The notes beneath the pieces were generated by a model, which ran no database searches, was not told the origin of the DNA, and saw only the letters and a program-made list of their open reading frames with translations. Source: Candidatus Iainarchaeum andersonii SCGC AAA011-E11 (GTDB lineage: Archaea > Iainarchaeota > Iainarchaeia > Iainarchaeales > Iainarchaeaceae). From it: a stretch of 13,109 nucleotides of DNA. The translations under genes were made by a program, and so were the position numbers. Location: assembly GCA_000402355.1 (NCBI GenBank), contig AQRS01000011.1, forward strand, positions 1 through 13,109, in the 5' to 3' direction. Shown here piece after piece: positions 1 through 6,807 of the stretch; within the stretch, counting starts at the first letter, position 1, and every line of letters begins with the position of its first letter.

Positions 1-1
1 C

Positions 2-424
2 GAGCACCAAAGAGATTTGACAAACAGCGCATCTGCGCGCTTTATTCCTGAATTGTTTTTGGGCTTGCTTGCGGCTTCGGAGCGCGCGAATAAGGTTTCT
101 TCGAATTTAGTGGTTGATAGGGATTCGATGAGAAGAAATTTTGATTCTGCCGGAGAATCAATTATTGCCGAGCCTCTATACATTCTTCTTGCAAAGCACG
201 GGCATGAGGATGCGCACGAGGCCGTGAGGAAACTGGCTTTGAAGGCCTCTGAAACCGGCTTTGGCGTGCTTGAGCTCGCAAAGGGCGAAGAGGGCCTGAA
301 TTCATTCATCAAAAAGTTTTCAAAAAAAGAATTAGAACTTTTAAAAAACCCCGGGCATTACACCGGGCTCGCGGCAAGGAAAACTGGGCAGGTTTGCGCG
401 AACTGGAAGAAGAGGTTCAGGTAA
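2..424 (+). CDS. purB: Adenylosuccinate lyase, C-terminal part (5' end outside window)
   Basis: Adenylosuccinate lyase acts twice in purine synthesis: it removes fumarate from SAICAR and from adenylosuccinate (to give AMP). The frame is open from the window edge with no stop, so the N-terminal two thirds lie upstream; about 140 C-terminal residues are visible. The first readable residues, EHQRDLTNSASARF, match the helix found in archaeal PurB as roughly 'HERDLTNSSAERF', which contributes to the nucleotide site. After it come the helical segment with NLVVDRDSMRRNF and the C-terminal helices typical of the fumarase/aspartase superfamily. A TTG at 17 could be mistaken for a start, but homology runs through it, so it is an internal leucine. 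The TAA stop at 422-424 shares its last A with the ATG of purM, indicating one transcript and coupled translation. The assignment rests on recognised C-terminal motifs only, because the catalytic signature loop is not in the window. Confidence 0.9.
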   Translation, partial: EHQRDLTNSASARFIPELFLGLLAASERANKVSSNLVVDRDSMRRNFDSAGESIIAEPLYILLAKHGHEDAHEAVRKLALKASETGFGVLELAKGEEGLNSFIKKFSKKELELLKNPGHYTGLAARKTGQVCANWKKRFR

Positions 425-1431
425 TGGCTTCTTACAGGGATTCCGGCGTCGATATTGATGCCGGCAATGAATCGGTAAAATTAATGAAAGATTCTGTTCG
501 CTCGACTTTCAACAAAAATGTTCTCACTGATTTGGGCGCGTTCGGCGGCGCCTACTCAATCGCGTCGCTTTCGAAAATGAAGCACCCTGTTCTTGTTTCA
601 ACCATGGATGGCGTAGGCACGAAACTCAAGGTTGCGGCAATGATGAACAAGTGGAGTTCCGTTGGAGAGGATATTGTGAACCACTGCTCGAATGATGTTC
701 TCTGTTTGGGTGCGAAGCCGCTTTTCTTTTTGGATTATGTTGCCGCATCAAAACTCGAGCCGCAAAACTTAGCTTCGATTGTTTCCGGAATGGCGAAGGC
801 CTGCCGCGAGGTTGATTGCGCTTTAATCGGCGGCGAGACAGCCGAGATGCCGGGAGTTTATGAAAAGGGCGAGCATGATATTGCGGGCTGCATGGTTGGC
901 GCAGTTGAAAAAAGCAAAATGATTCAGGGCCTGAAAATAAAAAAAGGCGACGTGATGGTTGCATTGGCTTCGGATGGTTTGCACACAAATGGTTACAGCC
1001 TCGCGCGCAAAGTTCTTTTTGATGAGGCGGGATTTTCTCCCACTGATTTTGTGAAGGAACTGAATGACACCGTCGGCGCTGAATTATTGAAGGTTCATAG
1101 AAGCTATTCCAGGGCTGTTTTGGCGCTTGCCGAAAAAATCAGGGTGAAGGGAATAGCGCACATCACAGGAGGGGGCCTGGTTGAGAATGTGCCCCGTGTT
1201 GTTCCAAGGGGCCTGAAGCCCGTGTTTGATTATTCCTCGATTCCTGTTTTGCCGATTTTCAAATTGATTCAGGAAAAAGGCTCAATAGGCGAGAAGGAGA
1301 TGTTCAGGGTTTTCAACATGGGCGTTGGCCTGGTTTTGGTTGTTTCAAGGGCTGATGCTTTGAAATCCCTGAAGTTCCTTTCTTCGAGGGGCGAAAGGGC
1401 CTGGGTTTTGGGCAAAATCGCTTTGGGCTGA
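424..1431 (+). CDS. purM: Phosphoribosylformylglycinamidine cyclo-ligase (AIR synthetase)
   Basis: This enzyme closes the imidazole ring: it converts FGAM plus ATP to aminoimidazole ribotide in de novo purine synthesis. The 335-residue product has the family's usual length (about 340) and characteristic start, MASYRDSGVDIDAGNE. Visible motifs are the nucleotide-binding segment MDGVGTKLK at residues 61-69, IGGETAEMPGVY at about 135-146, SDGLHTNGYSLAR at about 183-195, and HITGGGLVENVPRV in the C-terminal half. I chose the ATG at 424, not an in-frame start at 394, because family homology begins at MASYRD and the ATG overlaps the purB stop by one base (TAATG). GAGG and AGG just upstream are weak Shine-Dalgarno candidates. 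Nothing suggests disruption. Expression is probably with purB; a separate promoter begins 15 nt after the stop for the next gene. Confidence 0.96.
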   Translation: MASYRDSGVDIDAGNESVKLMKDSVRSTFNKNVLTDLGAFGGAYSIASLSKMKHPVLVSTMDGVGTKLKVAAMMNKWSSVGEDIVNHCSNDVLCLGAKPLFFLDYVAASKLEPQNLASIVSGMAKACREVDCALIGGETAEMPGVYEKGEHDIAGCMVGAVEKSKMIQGLKIKKGDVMVALASDGLHTNGYSLARKVLFDEAGFSPTDFVKELNDTVGAELLKVHRSYSRAVLALAEKIRVKGIAHITGGGLVENVPRVVPRGLKPVFDYSSIPVLPIFKLIQEKGSIGEKEMFRVFNMGVGLVLVVSRADALKSLKFLSSRGERAWVLGKIALG

Positions 1432-1445
1432 GCATTTCGTAAACA

Positions 1446-1453
1446 CTTATAAA
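1446..1453 (+). promoter_or_regulatory. Archaeal TATA box, leaderless promoter for the acidic membrane protein
   Basis: CTTATAAA is centred about 28 nt before the ATG at 1478. In archaea transcription starts roughly 22-27 nt downstream of the TATA box, which would put the start at or within a few bases of the ATG. No Shine-Dalgarno sequence is present, as expected for a leaderless mRNA. The inferred start site is not visible directly. Confidence 0.65.
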
Positions 1454-1477
1454 CAAGGGTTGCGTATAATTCCTTCG

Positions 1478-2227
1478 ATGCCGATTCAGGAAAAGGGAAG
1501 CCCGTTTGGCGCGAAAAAAAAGAAAAAAGACGCCACGGATTCCCTTATAGGGAAACTTTCGCAGAAAGAACCGCCAAAGGAGAAAAAGAAGCCGGTTTTT
1601 GAGGAGCTTGAGGAGCCAATTGAGGTCGAGGAGAATGATTTGCCCGAGGAGCTTGAGCCTTTGAAGGATGAGCCTTTGGAGGAGCAAAGCGAAGAGGAAG
1701 TGCATCAGGCCGAGGAATCTGAACCGGAGAGCAATGATTCCGAATCAGATGATGAAGGGGCTGAAACTGAAGTTATTGAGGACAAGGAAAGCCTCAAGGA
1801 GAAGTTCTCGCCTTTGCCCGAGGAAAGCGGGGAACAGGATAAAAGCACGTTTTTTGATTCTGAAGCCGAAAAAATAGAGGAGCCAAAGGAAGAGGATTTT
1901 GCGGTTAAAAGCCGGGAAGAGCCAAAGGCGGAAGAAAAGGGCGGTTTTTTCGGGGCTAAAAAGAGCTCAATTTATGCCGAAGAAAATCCCAGTTCTTTGG
2001 AGGGCAAGAAGAGGCGCCTCGGGGTTTCTGAAAGGGCTGTGAATGTGAAGGCGGAATCCGATGCCTCGATTGCAAAGGACCTGTTTGATAATGAGGCCGA
2101 GGATAAGCCGGAAATGAGGAAGGATGAAAGCCAGGCGCTGAACATTGTCATGGTTTTTGCGATAATGCTGCTGCTGATTGCCGTTGCGGCATCCGCTTTC
2201 CTGGTTTCGGGCTGGCTTTCGGGTTAA
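1478..2227 (+). CDS. Unknown acidic protein with C-terminal membrane anchor
   Basis: I do not recognise a family. The 249-residue product starts with a lysine-rich patch (KKKKK at 13-17), followed by about 140 residues dominated by glutamate, aspartate, serine, proline and lysine, which should be disordered. A second basic patch follows (GKKRR) with a short segment of mixed composition (about 160-205). One strongly hydrophobic helix ends the protein (about 221-247), with only a few residues beyond it. The layout is that of a tail-anchored protein with a long cytoplasmic extension. A small internal repeat is visible: SPFGAKKKK near residue 8 and GFFGAKKSS near residue 155. I chose the ATG at 1478 over an upstream TTG at 1460 because a TATA box lies 28 nt before it. 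It has its own promoter between purM and the por operon, so it need not share their function. Codon use is like the neighbours, which supports a real gene. Confidence 0.8.
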   Translation: MPIQEKGSPFGAKKKKKDATDSLIGKLSQKEPPKEKKKPVFEELEEPIEVEENDLPEELEPLKDEPLEEQSEEEVHQAEESEPESNDSESDDEGAETEVIEDKESLKEKFSPLPEESGEQDKSTFFDSEAEKIEEPKEEDFAVKSREEPKAEEKGGFFGAKKSSIYAEENPSSLEGKKRRLGVSERAVNVKAESDASIAKDLFDNEAEDKPEMRKDESQALNIVMVFAIMLLLIAVAASAFLVSGWLSG

Positions 2228-2278
2228 TTGTTGTTGCGAAGCTTTGCGGGAAGGCAAAAAATTATAAGGCGATTGTCG

Positions 2279-2285
2279 TTTTTTT
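2279..2285 (+). terminator. Possible T-tract terminator after the acidic protein gene
   Basis: Seven Ts about 50 nt after the stop at 2227, preceding the por promoter. Archaeal RNA polymerase commonly terminates at T tracts without a strong hairpin. The tract is short, so the call is weak. Confidence 0.35.
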
Positions 2286-2304
2286 GAGTGGCATTTAACG
2301 AAAT

Positions 2305-2314
2305 CTTTATATAT
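2305..2314 (+). promoter_or_regulatory. Strong archaeal TATA box of the por operon
   Basis: CTTTATATAT is a near-consensus archaeal TATA box inside an AT-rich stretch (2301-2320). It predicts a transcription start near 2335 and a short leader of about 20 nt, which contains the Shine-Dalgarno sequence of porG. It is the best promoter match in the window, in keeping with high expression of a central metabolic enzyme. Confidence 0.75.
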
Positions 2315-2341
2315 ATTATATTGTGTGTTAGGTATTCTACG

Positions 2342-2349
2342 GAAAGGTG
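2342..2349 (+). promoter_or_regulatory. Shine-Dalgarno site that fixes the porG TTG start
   Basis: GAAAGGTG ends 7 nt before the TTG at 2357. It complements the archaeal 16S 3' end and leaves too little room for the other in-frame TTG at 2351. It supports 2357 as the start, where family homology also begins. Confidence 0.65.
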
Positions 2350-2356
2350 TTTGGTT

Positions 2357-2932
2357 TTGAAGGAACTCAGGTTTCATGGAAGGGCAGGGCAGGGCATGGT
2401 CACAGGTTCGGATTTGATTGCGCTTGCGGCGAATTATGAGGGGAAGCACAGCCAGTCTTTTCCTTTCTTTGGCTCCGAGAAAAGAGGCCCTCCTGTTGAG
2501 GCTTACTGCAGGATAGACACAAAGCCTATTACGGTTCATGAGGAAATCGCGGAGCCTGACATTGTTCTTGTTGCGGATGCTTCGGTAATGGATTCGGTTG
2601 ATGTGTGCGCAGGCCTCAAGAAGGACGGCATTGTGATTGTGAACACGACAAAAAAGGCCTCGGATTTGAAGCTCAAGGCGAAAAGGGTTTTCACTGTTGA
2701 TGCAAGCGAGGTTGCTTTGAGGCGTTTCGGCAAGCTCATACTGAACACGGTAATGCTCGGCGCCCTGTGCAAGGTTACGGATATTGTGAAGCTTGAATCC
2801 ATAAAGAAAGCGATTAAGGAGAGGCTTTCCGAAAAATTTTCGCAGAAAGTAATTGATTCAAACATCGAGGCTATTCAGGAAGTTTACGACAAGATGCGGG
2901 CTGAACATGCGGTTGTGAAGGTGGGAAAATGA
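2357..2932 (+). CDS. porG: Pyruvate:ferredoxin oxidoreductase, gamma subunit
   Basis: This is the gamma subunit of the four-subunit enzyme that oxidises pyruvate with CoA to acetyl-CoA and CO2, reducing ferredoxin. The 191-residue product opens with KELRFHGRAGQGMVT, the hallmark of 2-oxoacid:acceptor oxidoreductase gamma domains (GRAGQG at 8-13). The conserved loop FFGSEKRGPPVEAYCRI follows at about 37-53. An upstream in-frame start at 2288 would add 23 residues without family resemblance and would begin upstream of the TATA box (2305-2314), so I reject it. The TTG at 2357 has a Shine-Dalgarno sequence at the right spacing. The stop overlaps the porD ATG by four bases (ATGA). It is the first gene of porGDAB. 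Without close comparison a related 2-oxoacid enzyme (VOR) is possible, but the alpha and beta subunits look like pyruvate types. Confidence 0.94.
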   Translation: MKELRFHGRAGQGMVTGSDLIALAANYEGKHSQSFPFFGSEKRGPPVEAYCRIDTKPITVHEEIAEPDIVLVADASVMDSVDVCAGLKKDGIVIVNTTKKASDLKLKAKRVFTVDASEVALRRFGKLILNTVMLGALCKVTDIVKLESIKKAIKERLSEKFSQKVIDSNIEAIQEVYDKMRAEHAVVKVGK

Positions 2933-3180
2933 TTATTCCGCATGCAAAGCCCGGAACGAGCGTGGAAAATCTCACGGGCGAGTGGAAGGCATTCATGCCT
3001 GTTGTCACGGGGGAGAAATGCATCAAGTGCGGAATCTGCCAGAACTTCTGCCCTGAAGGGATAATGGGCGTGGTCAAAAAAATTCCGGAGATTGATTACG
3101 AGTACTGCAAGGGCTGCAGCATCTGCGCGAATGAATGCCCCGTGAAGTGCATTGAAATGCAGAGGATTGATGAGGCATGA
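2929..3180 (+). CDS. porD: Pyruvate:ferredoxin oxidoreductase, delta subunit (2x[4Fe-4S] ferredoxin)
   Basis: This small ferredoxin-like subunit carries electrons from the TPP/[4Fe-4S] site in PorAB to external ferredoxin. In its 83 residues, two classic CxxCxxCxxxCP motifs are visible: C31, C34, C37, C41 and C60, C63, C66, C70. The spacing is right for two [4Fe-4S] clusters. The N-terminal extension with GEWKAFMPVV is typical of archaeal PorD. It overlaps porG by four bases upstream and porA by four bases downstream (ATGA at 3177-3180), implying translational coupling and fixed stoichiometry. There is no signal peptide, so it acts in the cytoplasm. Confidence 0.95.
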   Translation: MIIPHAKPGTSVENLTGEWKAFMPVVTGEKCIKCGICQNFCPEGIMGVVKKIPEIDYEYCKGCSICANECPVKCIEMQRIDEA

Positions 3181-4328
3181 TCCGCACTAAAGAGGGCGCG
3201 CGCGTTATCGGCGAAATGGTTCTGCACTGCAAGCCGCAGGTGGTTGCTTGTTATCCGATTACCCCGACTACGCATCTGACAGAGGAGATGAACAAGTATT
3301 ATGCGGATGGGTTGATTCCCGAGTACATTACTGTCGAGGCCGAGTTTTCCGCCATTTCCGCGCTGATTGGGGCGAGCGCCGCGGGCTCGAGGACATTTAC
3401 AACCACCGGGGGACAAGGATTGCTGTACATGCACGAACCTCTTTTCAGCGCCGCGGGAATGAGGCTGCCGATTGTGATGCTCGTGGGAAACCGCGCCGTG
3501 AGTTCTCCCTTGAACATTTGGAATGACGAGCAGGACAGCATTTCACAGCGCGACACGGGGTGGATCCAGATTTACTGCAAGAACAATCAGGAAGCCGTTG
3601 ACGCGATGCCACAGGCGTATTATGTTGCGGAAAAAATTCTTTTGCCGGTAATGGTTTGCGTTGACGGCCACTACCTTACGCACGCGGTTGAGCAGGTTGA
3701 TGTCGTTGATTCAGCGAAGGTGCAGGAGTTTTTGCCTCCGTACAAGTATCCGTTGAAGCTCGACCCGGAAAATCCCGTGAGCCTCGGGGTTTACGCTAAT
3801 CCGACGCATTACCAGATGTTCCGCGAGGACCTGATGAAGGACATGGAGAAGGCAAAAGAATTGCTTGTCGAGGCCGGCAAAAAATGGGGAAAGGTTTCAG
3901 GGCGCTCTTATGGTTTGATCAGCGAGTACAGGGTAAAGGATGCGGAAAGGGTCATTGTCGGCCTTGGTTCGGTAATGGATAACGTGATTGCGGTTGTTGA
4001 TGAGTTGCGCGAAAAGGGCGAGAAGGTTGGCGCCCTGCACCTGAGGGTTTACAGGCCGTTCCCGCGCGAAGAATTAAGGAAAGCCCTTGCGGGAAAGAAA
4101 GTGGCGGTTATTGACAGGGATTTGAGTATCGGCGCGCAGAGCCCGGTTTACGTTGATGTTATCGAGGCATTGAACGCAACAAAGACCGAGATTTCAAGCT
4201 TTTTCGGTGGCCTTGGCGGAAGAGGCTTGAAGAGGGAACACATAAGGAAAATGTTCGAGAAAATGAGGAAAGGGCCCGTGAAGGAATGGGTTGCAACCGA
4301 GCCTCCGAAGGCTGCGATGAACGGGTGA
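3177..4328 (+). CDS. porA: Pyruvate:ferredoxin oxidoreductase, alpha subunit
   Basis: The alpha subunit forms the substrate pocket and the pyrimidine-binding face of the TPP site together with PorB. The 383-residue product has the usual length (about 390). Motifs in order: ACYPITPTTHLTEEM at about 24-38, the conserved acidic motif VEAEFSAISALIGASAAG at 53-70, TFTTTGGQGLLYM at 73-85, and PLNIWNDEQDSISQRDTGW at about 111-129, characteristic of pyruvate-type alpha subunits. The C-terminal half contains the transketolase-C-like domain, including HLRVYRPFPREEL. The ATG overlaps the porD stop (ATGA), and the gene runs to within ten bases of the porB start. Nothing is missing. Substrate could in principle be another 2-oxoacid, but PLNIWNDEQD favours pyruvate. 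Confidence 0.95.
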   Translation: MIRTKEGARVIGEMVLHCKPQVVACYPITPTTHLTEEMNKYYADGLIPEYITVEAEFSAISALIGASAAGSRTFTTTGGQGLLYMHEPLFSAAGMRLPIVMLVGNRAVSSPLNIWNDEQDSISQRDTGWIQIYCKNNQEAVDAMPQAYYVAEKILLPVMVCVDGHYLTHAVEQVDVVDSAKVQEFLPPYKYPLKLDPENPVSLGVYANPTHYQMFREDLMKDMEKAKELLVEAGKKWGKVSGRSYGLISEYRVKDAERVIVGLGSVMDNVIAVVDELREKGEKVGALHLRVYRPFPREELRKALAGKKVAVIDRDLSIGAQSPVYVDVIEALNATKTEISSFFGGLGGRGLKREHIRKMFEKMRKGPVKEWVATEPPKAAMNG

Positions 4329-4337
4329 ATGGTTTTT

Positions 4338-5252
4338 ATGAGCAATCAGTCTGAAATGCATTTGTATGCGCCCGGCCATTCGGGCTGCCCCGGATGCGGG
4401 CCGAGCAATGCACTCATACAGGTCTGTGACACTCTTGGAAAGGACATTATAGTTGTGAATGCAACCGGGTGCATGGAAATTACTTCGAGCCAGTATCCCC
4501 AGACCGCGTGGAGGGTTCCTTACATTCATTCGTTGTTCGAGAACGCGCCCGCAGTTGCCTCCGGCGTTGCGGCCGCATTGAGGGCTCAGGGAAACAACCA
4601 CACAAAGGTCGTTGTAATAGCCGGGGACGGCGCCACTTACGACATTGGGTTTGGCTCGTTCAGCGGAATGATGGATCGCGGGGAAAACGTGCTTTATGTT
4701 TGTTACGACAACCAGCTTTATGCAAATACGGGCGTCCAAAAGTCCGGTGCGACCCCTTATGGTGCCGAAACCACAACCACCATTGTCGGCAAAGTGCATA
4801 AGGGAAAGGAAACCGAGAGAAAGCAGATTGTTGAGATTGCGGCCGCGCACGGAATTCCTTATGCGGCATCGGCCTCAATCGCTTATTACGCGGATTTGCA
4901 GATGAAGCTCAGGAAAGCCAAGGCAATAAACGGAACGACTTTCGTAACCATTGACGCGCCGTGCTGCCTCGGTGCGGGCTTTGACGGCGGCATCACTTTT
5001 AAGGTTGCAAAGCTTGCAGTGCAGTCGAGGCTCTGGTTTTTGTTCGAGGTTGAGAACGGCAAGTACAAGCTCAACTTTAATCCCGCGAACCCGAAACCTG
5101 TAAGGGAGTACCTTGAATTGCAGAAGCGCTTCAAGCATTTGAGCGAGGAACAGTTTGACCACATCCAGAGGCAGGCGAACCTGACTTACGAGGTTTTGCT
5201 TGAGAAATCCGGAATGGCATCGCCAAAACCAGAGCAGAAGCCGAGCCAGTGA
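4338..5252 (+). CDS. porB: Pyruvate:ferredoxin oxidoreductase, beta subunit
   Basis: The beta subunit binds thiamine pyrophosphate and the proximal [4Fe-4S] cluster. Visible features are GHSGCPGCGP with C17 and C20, NATGCMEI with C45, and a late cysteine pair in DAPCCLG near 209-210, together matching the cluster ligands of PorB. The TPP motif runs from GDGATYDIGF (GDG at 96-98) to YDNQLYANTG (123-132). Two starts are possible. The ATG at 4329 directly follows the porA stop. The ATG at 4338 lies 9 nt after GGGTGA, a good Shine-Dalgarno match, so I prefer 4338 (304 residues); choosing 4329 adds only three residues. It is the last gene of porGDAB, and a long T tract follows the stop. The C-terminal tail (KPEQKPSQ) is polar and probably disordered. 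Confidence 0.94.
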   Translation: MSNQSEMHLYAPGHSGCPGCGPSNALIQVCDTLGKDIIVVNATGCMEITSSQYPQTAWRVPYIHSLFENAPAVASGVAAALRAQGNNHTKVVVIAGDGATYDIGFGSFSGMMDRGENVLYVCYDNQLYANTGVQKSGATPYGAETTTTIVGKVHKGKETERKQIVEIAAAHGIPYAASASIAYYADLQMKLRKAKAINGTTFVTIDAPCCLGAGFDGGITFKVAKLAVQSRLWFLFEVENGKYKLNFNPANPKPVREYLELQKRFKHLSEEQFDHIQRQANLTYEVLLEKSGMASPKPEQKPSQ

Positions 5253-5260
5253 AACGAACG

Positions 5261-5276
5261 TTTTTTTCTTTTTTTT
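5261..5276 (+). terminator. T-tract terminator of the por operon
   Basis: Seven Ts, one C and eight Ts follow the porB stop by about 8 nt with no clear hairpin, the usual form of an archaeal intrinsic terminator. It sits only 18 nt before the next ATG, so the NUDIX gene is either transcribed by readthrough or has a promoter I cannot identify. Confidence 0.6.
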
Positions 5277-5294
5277 GATTCTACTTTCTTGCTT

Positions 5295-5723
5295 ATGAAG
5301 ACCAAGTATGGCGTAACCGGAGTCCTGTTTGACGTTAAGGGCGGAAAGCGCTATTTTTTGCTCCTTCACAGGGTCCTGAACTGGAAGGGCTGGGAATTCG
5401 TGAAGGGCGGCATTGAAAAGGGCGAAGCCGCCGAGCAGGCGGTTTTGCGCGAAATTAAGGAGGAAGCCTCCCTGGATAAAGTTTCCATTGTTTCTGTCCT
5501 GCCGAAAAAGTTTTCCTGGACCTCGAATGGCACGAAATACATTTACACTCCGTTCATTCTCAGGGCCGACATGAATGCGCCGGTAAGCGTTGAGCAGGAA
5601 ATTGTTGAGCATGATGATTTCAAGTGGGTTGAGGAGGAAACGGTCGCGAGAATGCTTACTCATGGGGATAACAGGCGCATTTTCGCGGAAGTCCTTTCGG
5701 TTCTCCGTGATTACGATGGGTGA
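5295..5723 (+). CDS. NUDIX hydrolase
   Basis: NUDIX enzymes hydrolyse nucleoside diphosphates linked to another group (for example NTPs, Ap4A or capped RNA) with Mg2+. The NUDIX box is at residues 38-60: G38, E44, R52-E53 and E56-E57 are in canonical positions, while the last glycine is replaced by S59. Upstream, WKGWEFVKGGIE resembles the diadenosine tetraphosphatase-like branch (WxFPKG), so Ap4A is a reasonable guess but not shown. The product has 142 residues, typical of a single-domain member. I chose the ATG at 5295 over a TTG six bases earlier. No Shine-Dalgarno site or clear TATA box precedes it. It overlaps the acylphosphatase gene by eight bases, so the two are probably co-translated. 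Confidence 0.9.
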   Translation: MKTKYGVTGVLFDVKGGKRYFLLLHRVLNWKGWEFVKGGIEKGEAAEQAVLREIKEEASLDKVSIVSVLPKKFSWTSNGTKYIYTPFILRADMNAPVSVEQEIVEHDDFKWVEEETVARMLTHGDNRRIFAEVLSVLRDYDG

Positions 5724-5988
5724 AAGGCTCGAGGTAACCGTGAAAGGTCGCGTTCAGGGCGTTGGCTTTAGGAATTTTGTTCAAAGGCAGGCAACTTCCT
5801 TGGGCCTAAAAGGCCATGCAAAAAATCTTCCGAATGGAAATGTTGAAGTAATAGCAGAAGGCTCTTCTGAAAATTTAGAAAAATTAGTTGCCGCTCTGCG
5901 CAAGGGGCCCGCCTTTTCGCGTGTGGACGAAGTGAAAGCAATATGGTCGAAGGAAGGCGGCTCTTTCAAGGATTTTTCCTACGGCTAA
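5716..5988 (+). CDS. acyP: Acylphosphatase
   Basis: Acylphosphatase hydrolyses carboxyl-phosphate bonds, such as those in acetyl phosphate or 1,3-bisphosphoglycerate. The 90-residue product has the family length. Signature 1 reads GRVQGVGFR at 11-19 with catalytic R19. Signature 2 reads GHAKNLPNGNVEVIAEG at 33-49 with catalytic N37. GPAFSRVDEV follows as in other members. In signature 2 the usual aromatic (F/Y/W) after the first glycine is H34. I chose the ATG at 5716; the open frame extends upstream to 5590, but that part lies within the NUDIX gene in another frame. GGTGA overlaps the start region instead of preceding it, so translation probably depends on coupling to the NUDIX gene. A T8 tract follows the stop. 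Confidence 0.95.
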   Translation: MGERLEVTVKGRVQGVGFRNFVQRQATSLGLKGHAKNLPNGNVEVIAEGSSENLEKLVAALRKGPAFSRVDEVKAIWSKEGGSFKDFSYG

Positions 5989-5996
5989 TTTTTTTT
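5989..5996 (+). terminator. T8 terminator between convergent genes
   Basis: Eight Ts immediately after the acyP stop. It overlaps the stop codon of the convergent minus-strand gene at 5995-5997, so the gap between the genes is only 6 nt. It can serve the plus strand only; on the minus strand it reads as an A run. Confidence 0.55.
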
Positions 5997-6462
5997 ATCC
6001 TGAAACAGTCAGTGTGGCGCTTTCAGTGAATATCCTGCCGTTCATCTGCGCGGTTGCAACAAGCGTATAGGTTCCTGGAAGGACATCTCCAACAGGATTT
6101 ATCAGGAACGCGACTTCCCTTGAAGTGCCAGAGGAAATCAGCGGAATGGTGTCCCTGAATTTTTCATTCACCGGAAAAACATCGAATTCGGTTTTTTCTT
6201 TCGGCCGGAGGAAAAGCTTTACGTTCTGCGCATCCATTTTGCCGTTGTTGGAAATCGTTATTGTTGCCTTTGCTTGTTCGCCCGGCCTCACGGGGTTTTT
6301 TTCGAACCTGTACTTTATCGGGTGGTCATCAAAATTTATTGGCGCGAGCACGAGAATGCTCCATATTGCAACCGCAATCACAACTGCCGCCAGCACCCCC
6401 ATGGCTATTTTCTTCTTTTCCTCGCCAAATTTTGCGTAAATTCCTGAATCGTACAAACCCAT
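5995..6462 (-). CDS. Membrane-anchored Ig-like (CARDB/NEW3-type) protein, function unknown
   Basis: The 155-residue product has a short N-terminal cytoplasmic part with KKK, one transmembrane helix (about 19-39), and an extracellular domain of about 105 residues. The domain looks like an immunoglobulin-like beta sandwich of the CARDB or alpha-galactosidase-NEW3 type. Telling segments are NPVRPGEQAKATITISNNG at 56-74 and VLPGTYTLVATA at 127-138, patterns common in such domains. No cysteines or enzyme motifs are visible. The likely role is a surface-exposed adhesion or assembly module, but no ligand can be named. GAGAGG lies 8 nt before the ATG and serves as a Shine-Dalgarno site; AAATTAAATAC some 38 nt upstream may be a TATA box. 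It follows the DUF357 gene by 54 nt on the same strand and converges with acyP. Confidence 0.82.
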   Translation of the reverse strand: MGLYDSGIYAKFGEEKKKIAMGVLAAVVIAVAIWSILVLAPINFDDHPIKYRFEKNPVRPGEQAKATITISNNGKMDAQNVKLFLRPKEKTEFDVFPVNEKFRDTIPLISSGTSREVAFLINPVGDVLPGTYTLVATAQMNGRIFTESATLTVSG

Positions 6463-6516
6463 TTTCAGCGCCTCTCTACAACATTGTTTTTCGTGTATTT
6501 AATTTTTGTGCCGGCT

Positions 6517-6807
6517 TCACGGGAGAACGAAGAGCCTGTCATCGCCCCTCCCATCAAGAATGCCCAATCTTATTCCCGCATCAATCCACGCGTGCGCGTA
6601 ACTGTATGCGGCCAAGGCCGTAAGCGGCATCCCGCTTTTTTCAAAGAACTGCGCGTCACTGTAATACGATTCCGCCATTTCGAGGAGCTTTTTCCCCATT
6701 TCGTTTTCCTTGGTGCCTTTCTTTGAAGTGAGTTCGGCCTTTTCAAGCGCTTTTCCGGTCAGTTCACGGTATTTCCCGAGCTTTTCCTTGAGTGTTTCTT
6801 CCTTCAT
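6517..6807 (-). CDS. DUF357 family protein
   Basis: This is a small archaeal protein family without an assigned function that I can name. The 96-residue product is nearly all helical. The family core is visible at about 46-84: ESYYSDAQFFEKSGMPLTALAAYSYAHAWIDAG, which resembles a pair of packed helices of the kind seen in HEPN- or TPR-like small proteins. The N-terminal 30 residues are rich in lysine and glutamate. The ATG at 6807 overlaps the dph5 stop by four bases (ATGA on the minus strand), so the two are translated as a unit. The context suggests a link to translation or diphthamide modification, but the evidence is positional only. Confidence 0.85.
   Translation of the reverse strand: MKEETLKEKLGKYRELTGKALEKAELTSKKGTKENEMGKKLLEMAESYYSDAQFFEKSGMPLTALAAYSYAHAWIDAGIRLGILDGRGDDRLFVLP

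Noticed and set aside
394..423. Longer purM start
   Set aside because: The extra ten residues lie within purB and are not part of the PurM family N-terminus, which begins MASYRD.
1500..1530. A-rich stretch as a possible frameshift or slippage site in the acidic protein gene
   Set aside because: The run encodes a KKKKK patch. The frame stays open and sensible through to the membrane anchor, so no frameshift needs to be invoked.
1313..1705. A minus-strand frame of 130 codons rich in L, F and R
   Set aside because: It is the complement of the purM end and of the lysine/glutamate-rich start of the acidic protein; the hydrophobic run is an artefact of reading K/E codons backwards.
2288..2356. 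Upstream extension of porG
   Set aside because: It would begin upstream of the TATA box and the Shine-Dalgarno site and adds residues without gamma-subunit homology.
4875..5663. A 262-codon minus-strand frame across the porB end and the NUDIX gene
   Set aside because: It crosses the T tract as a lysine run and covers two recognised genes. No recognisable domain.
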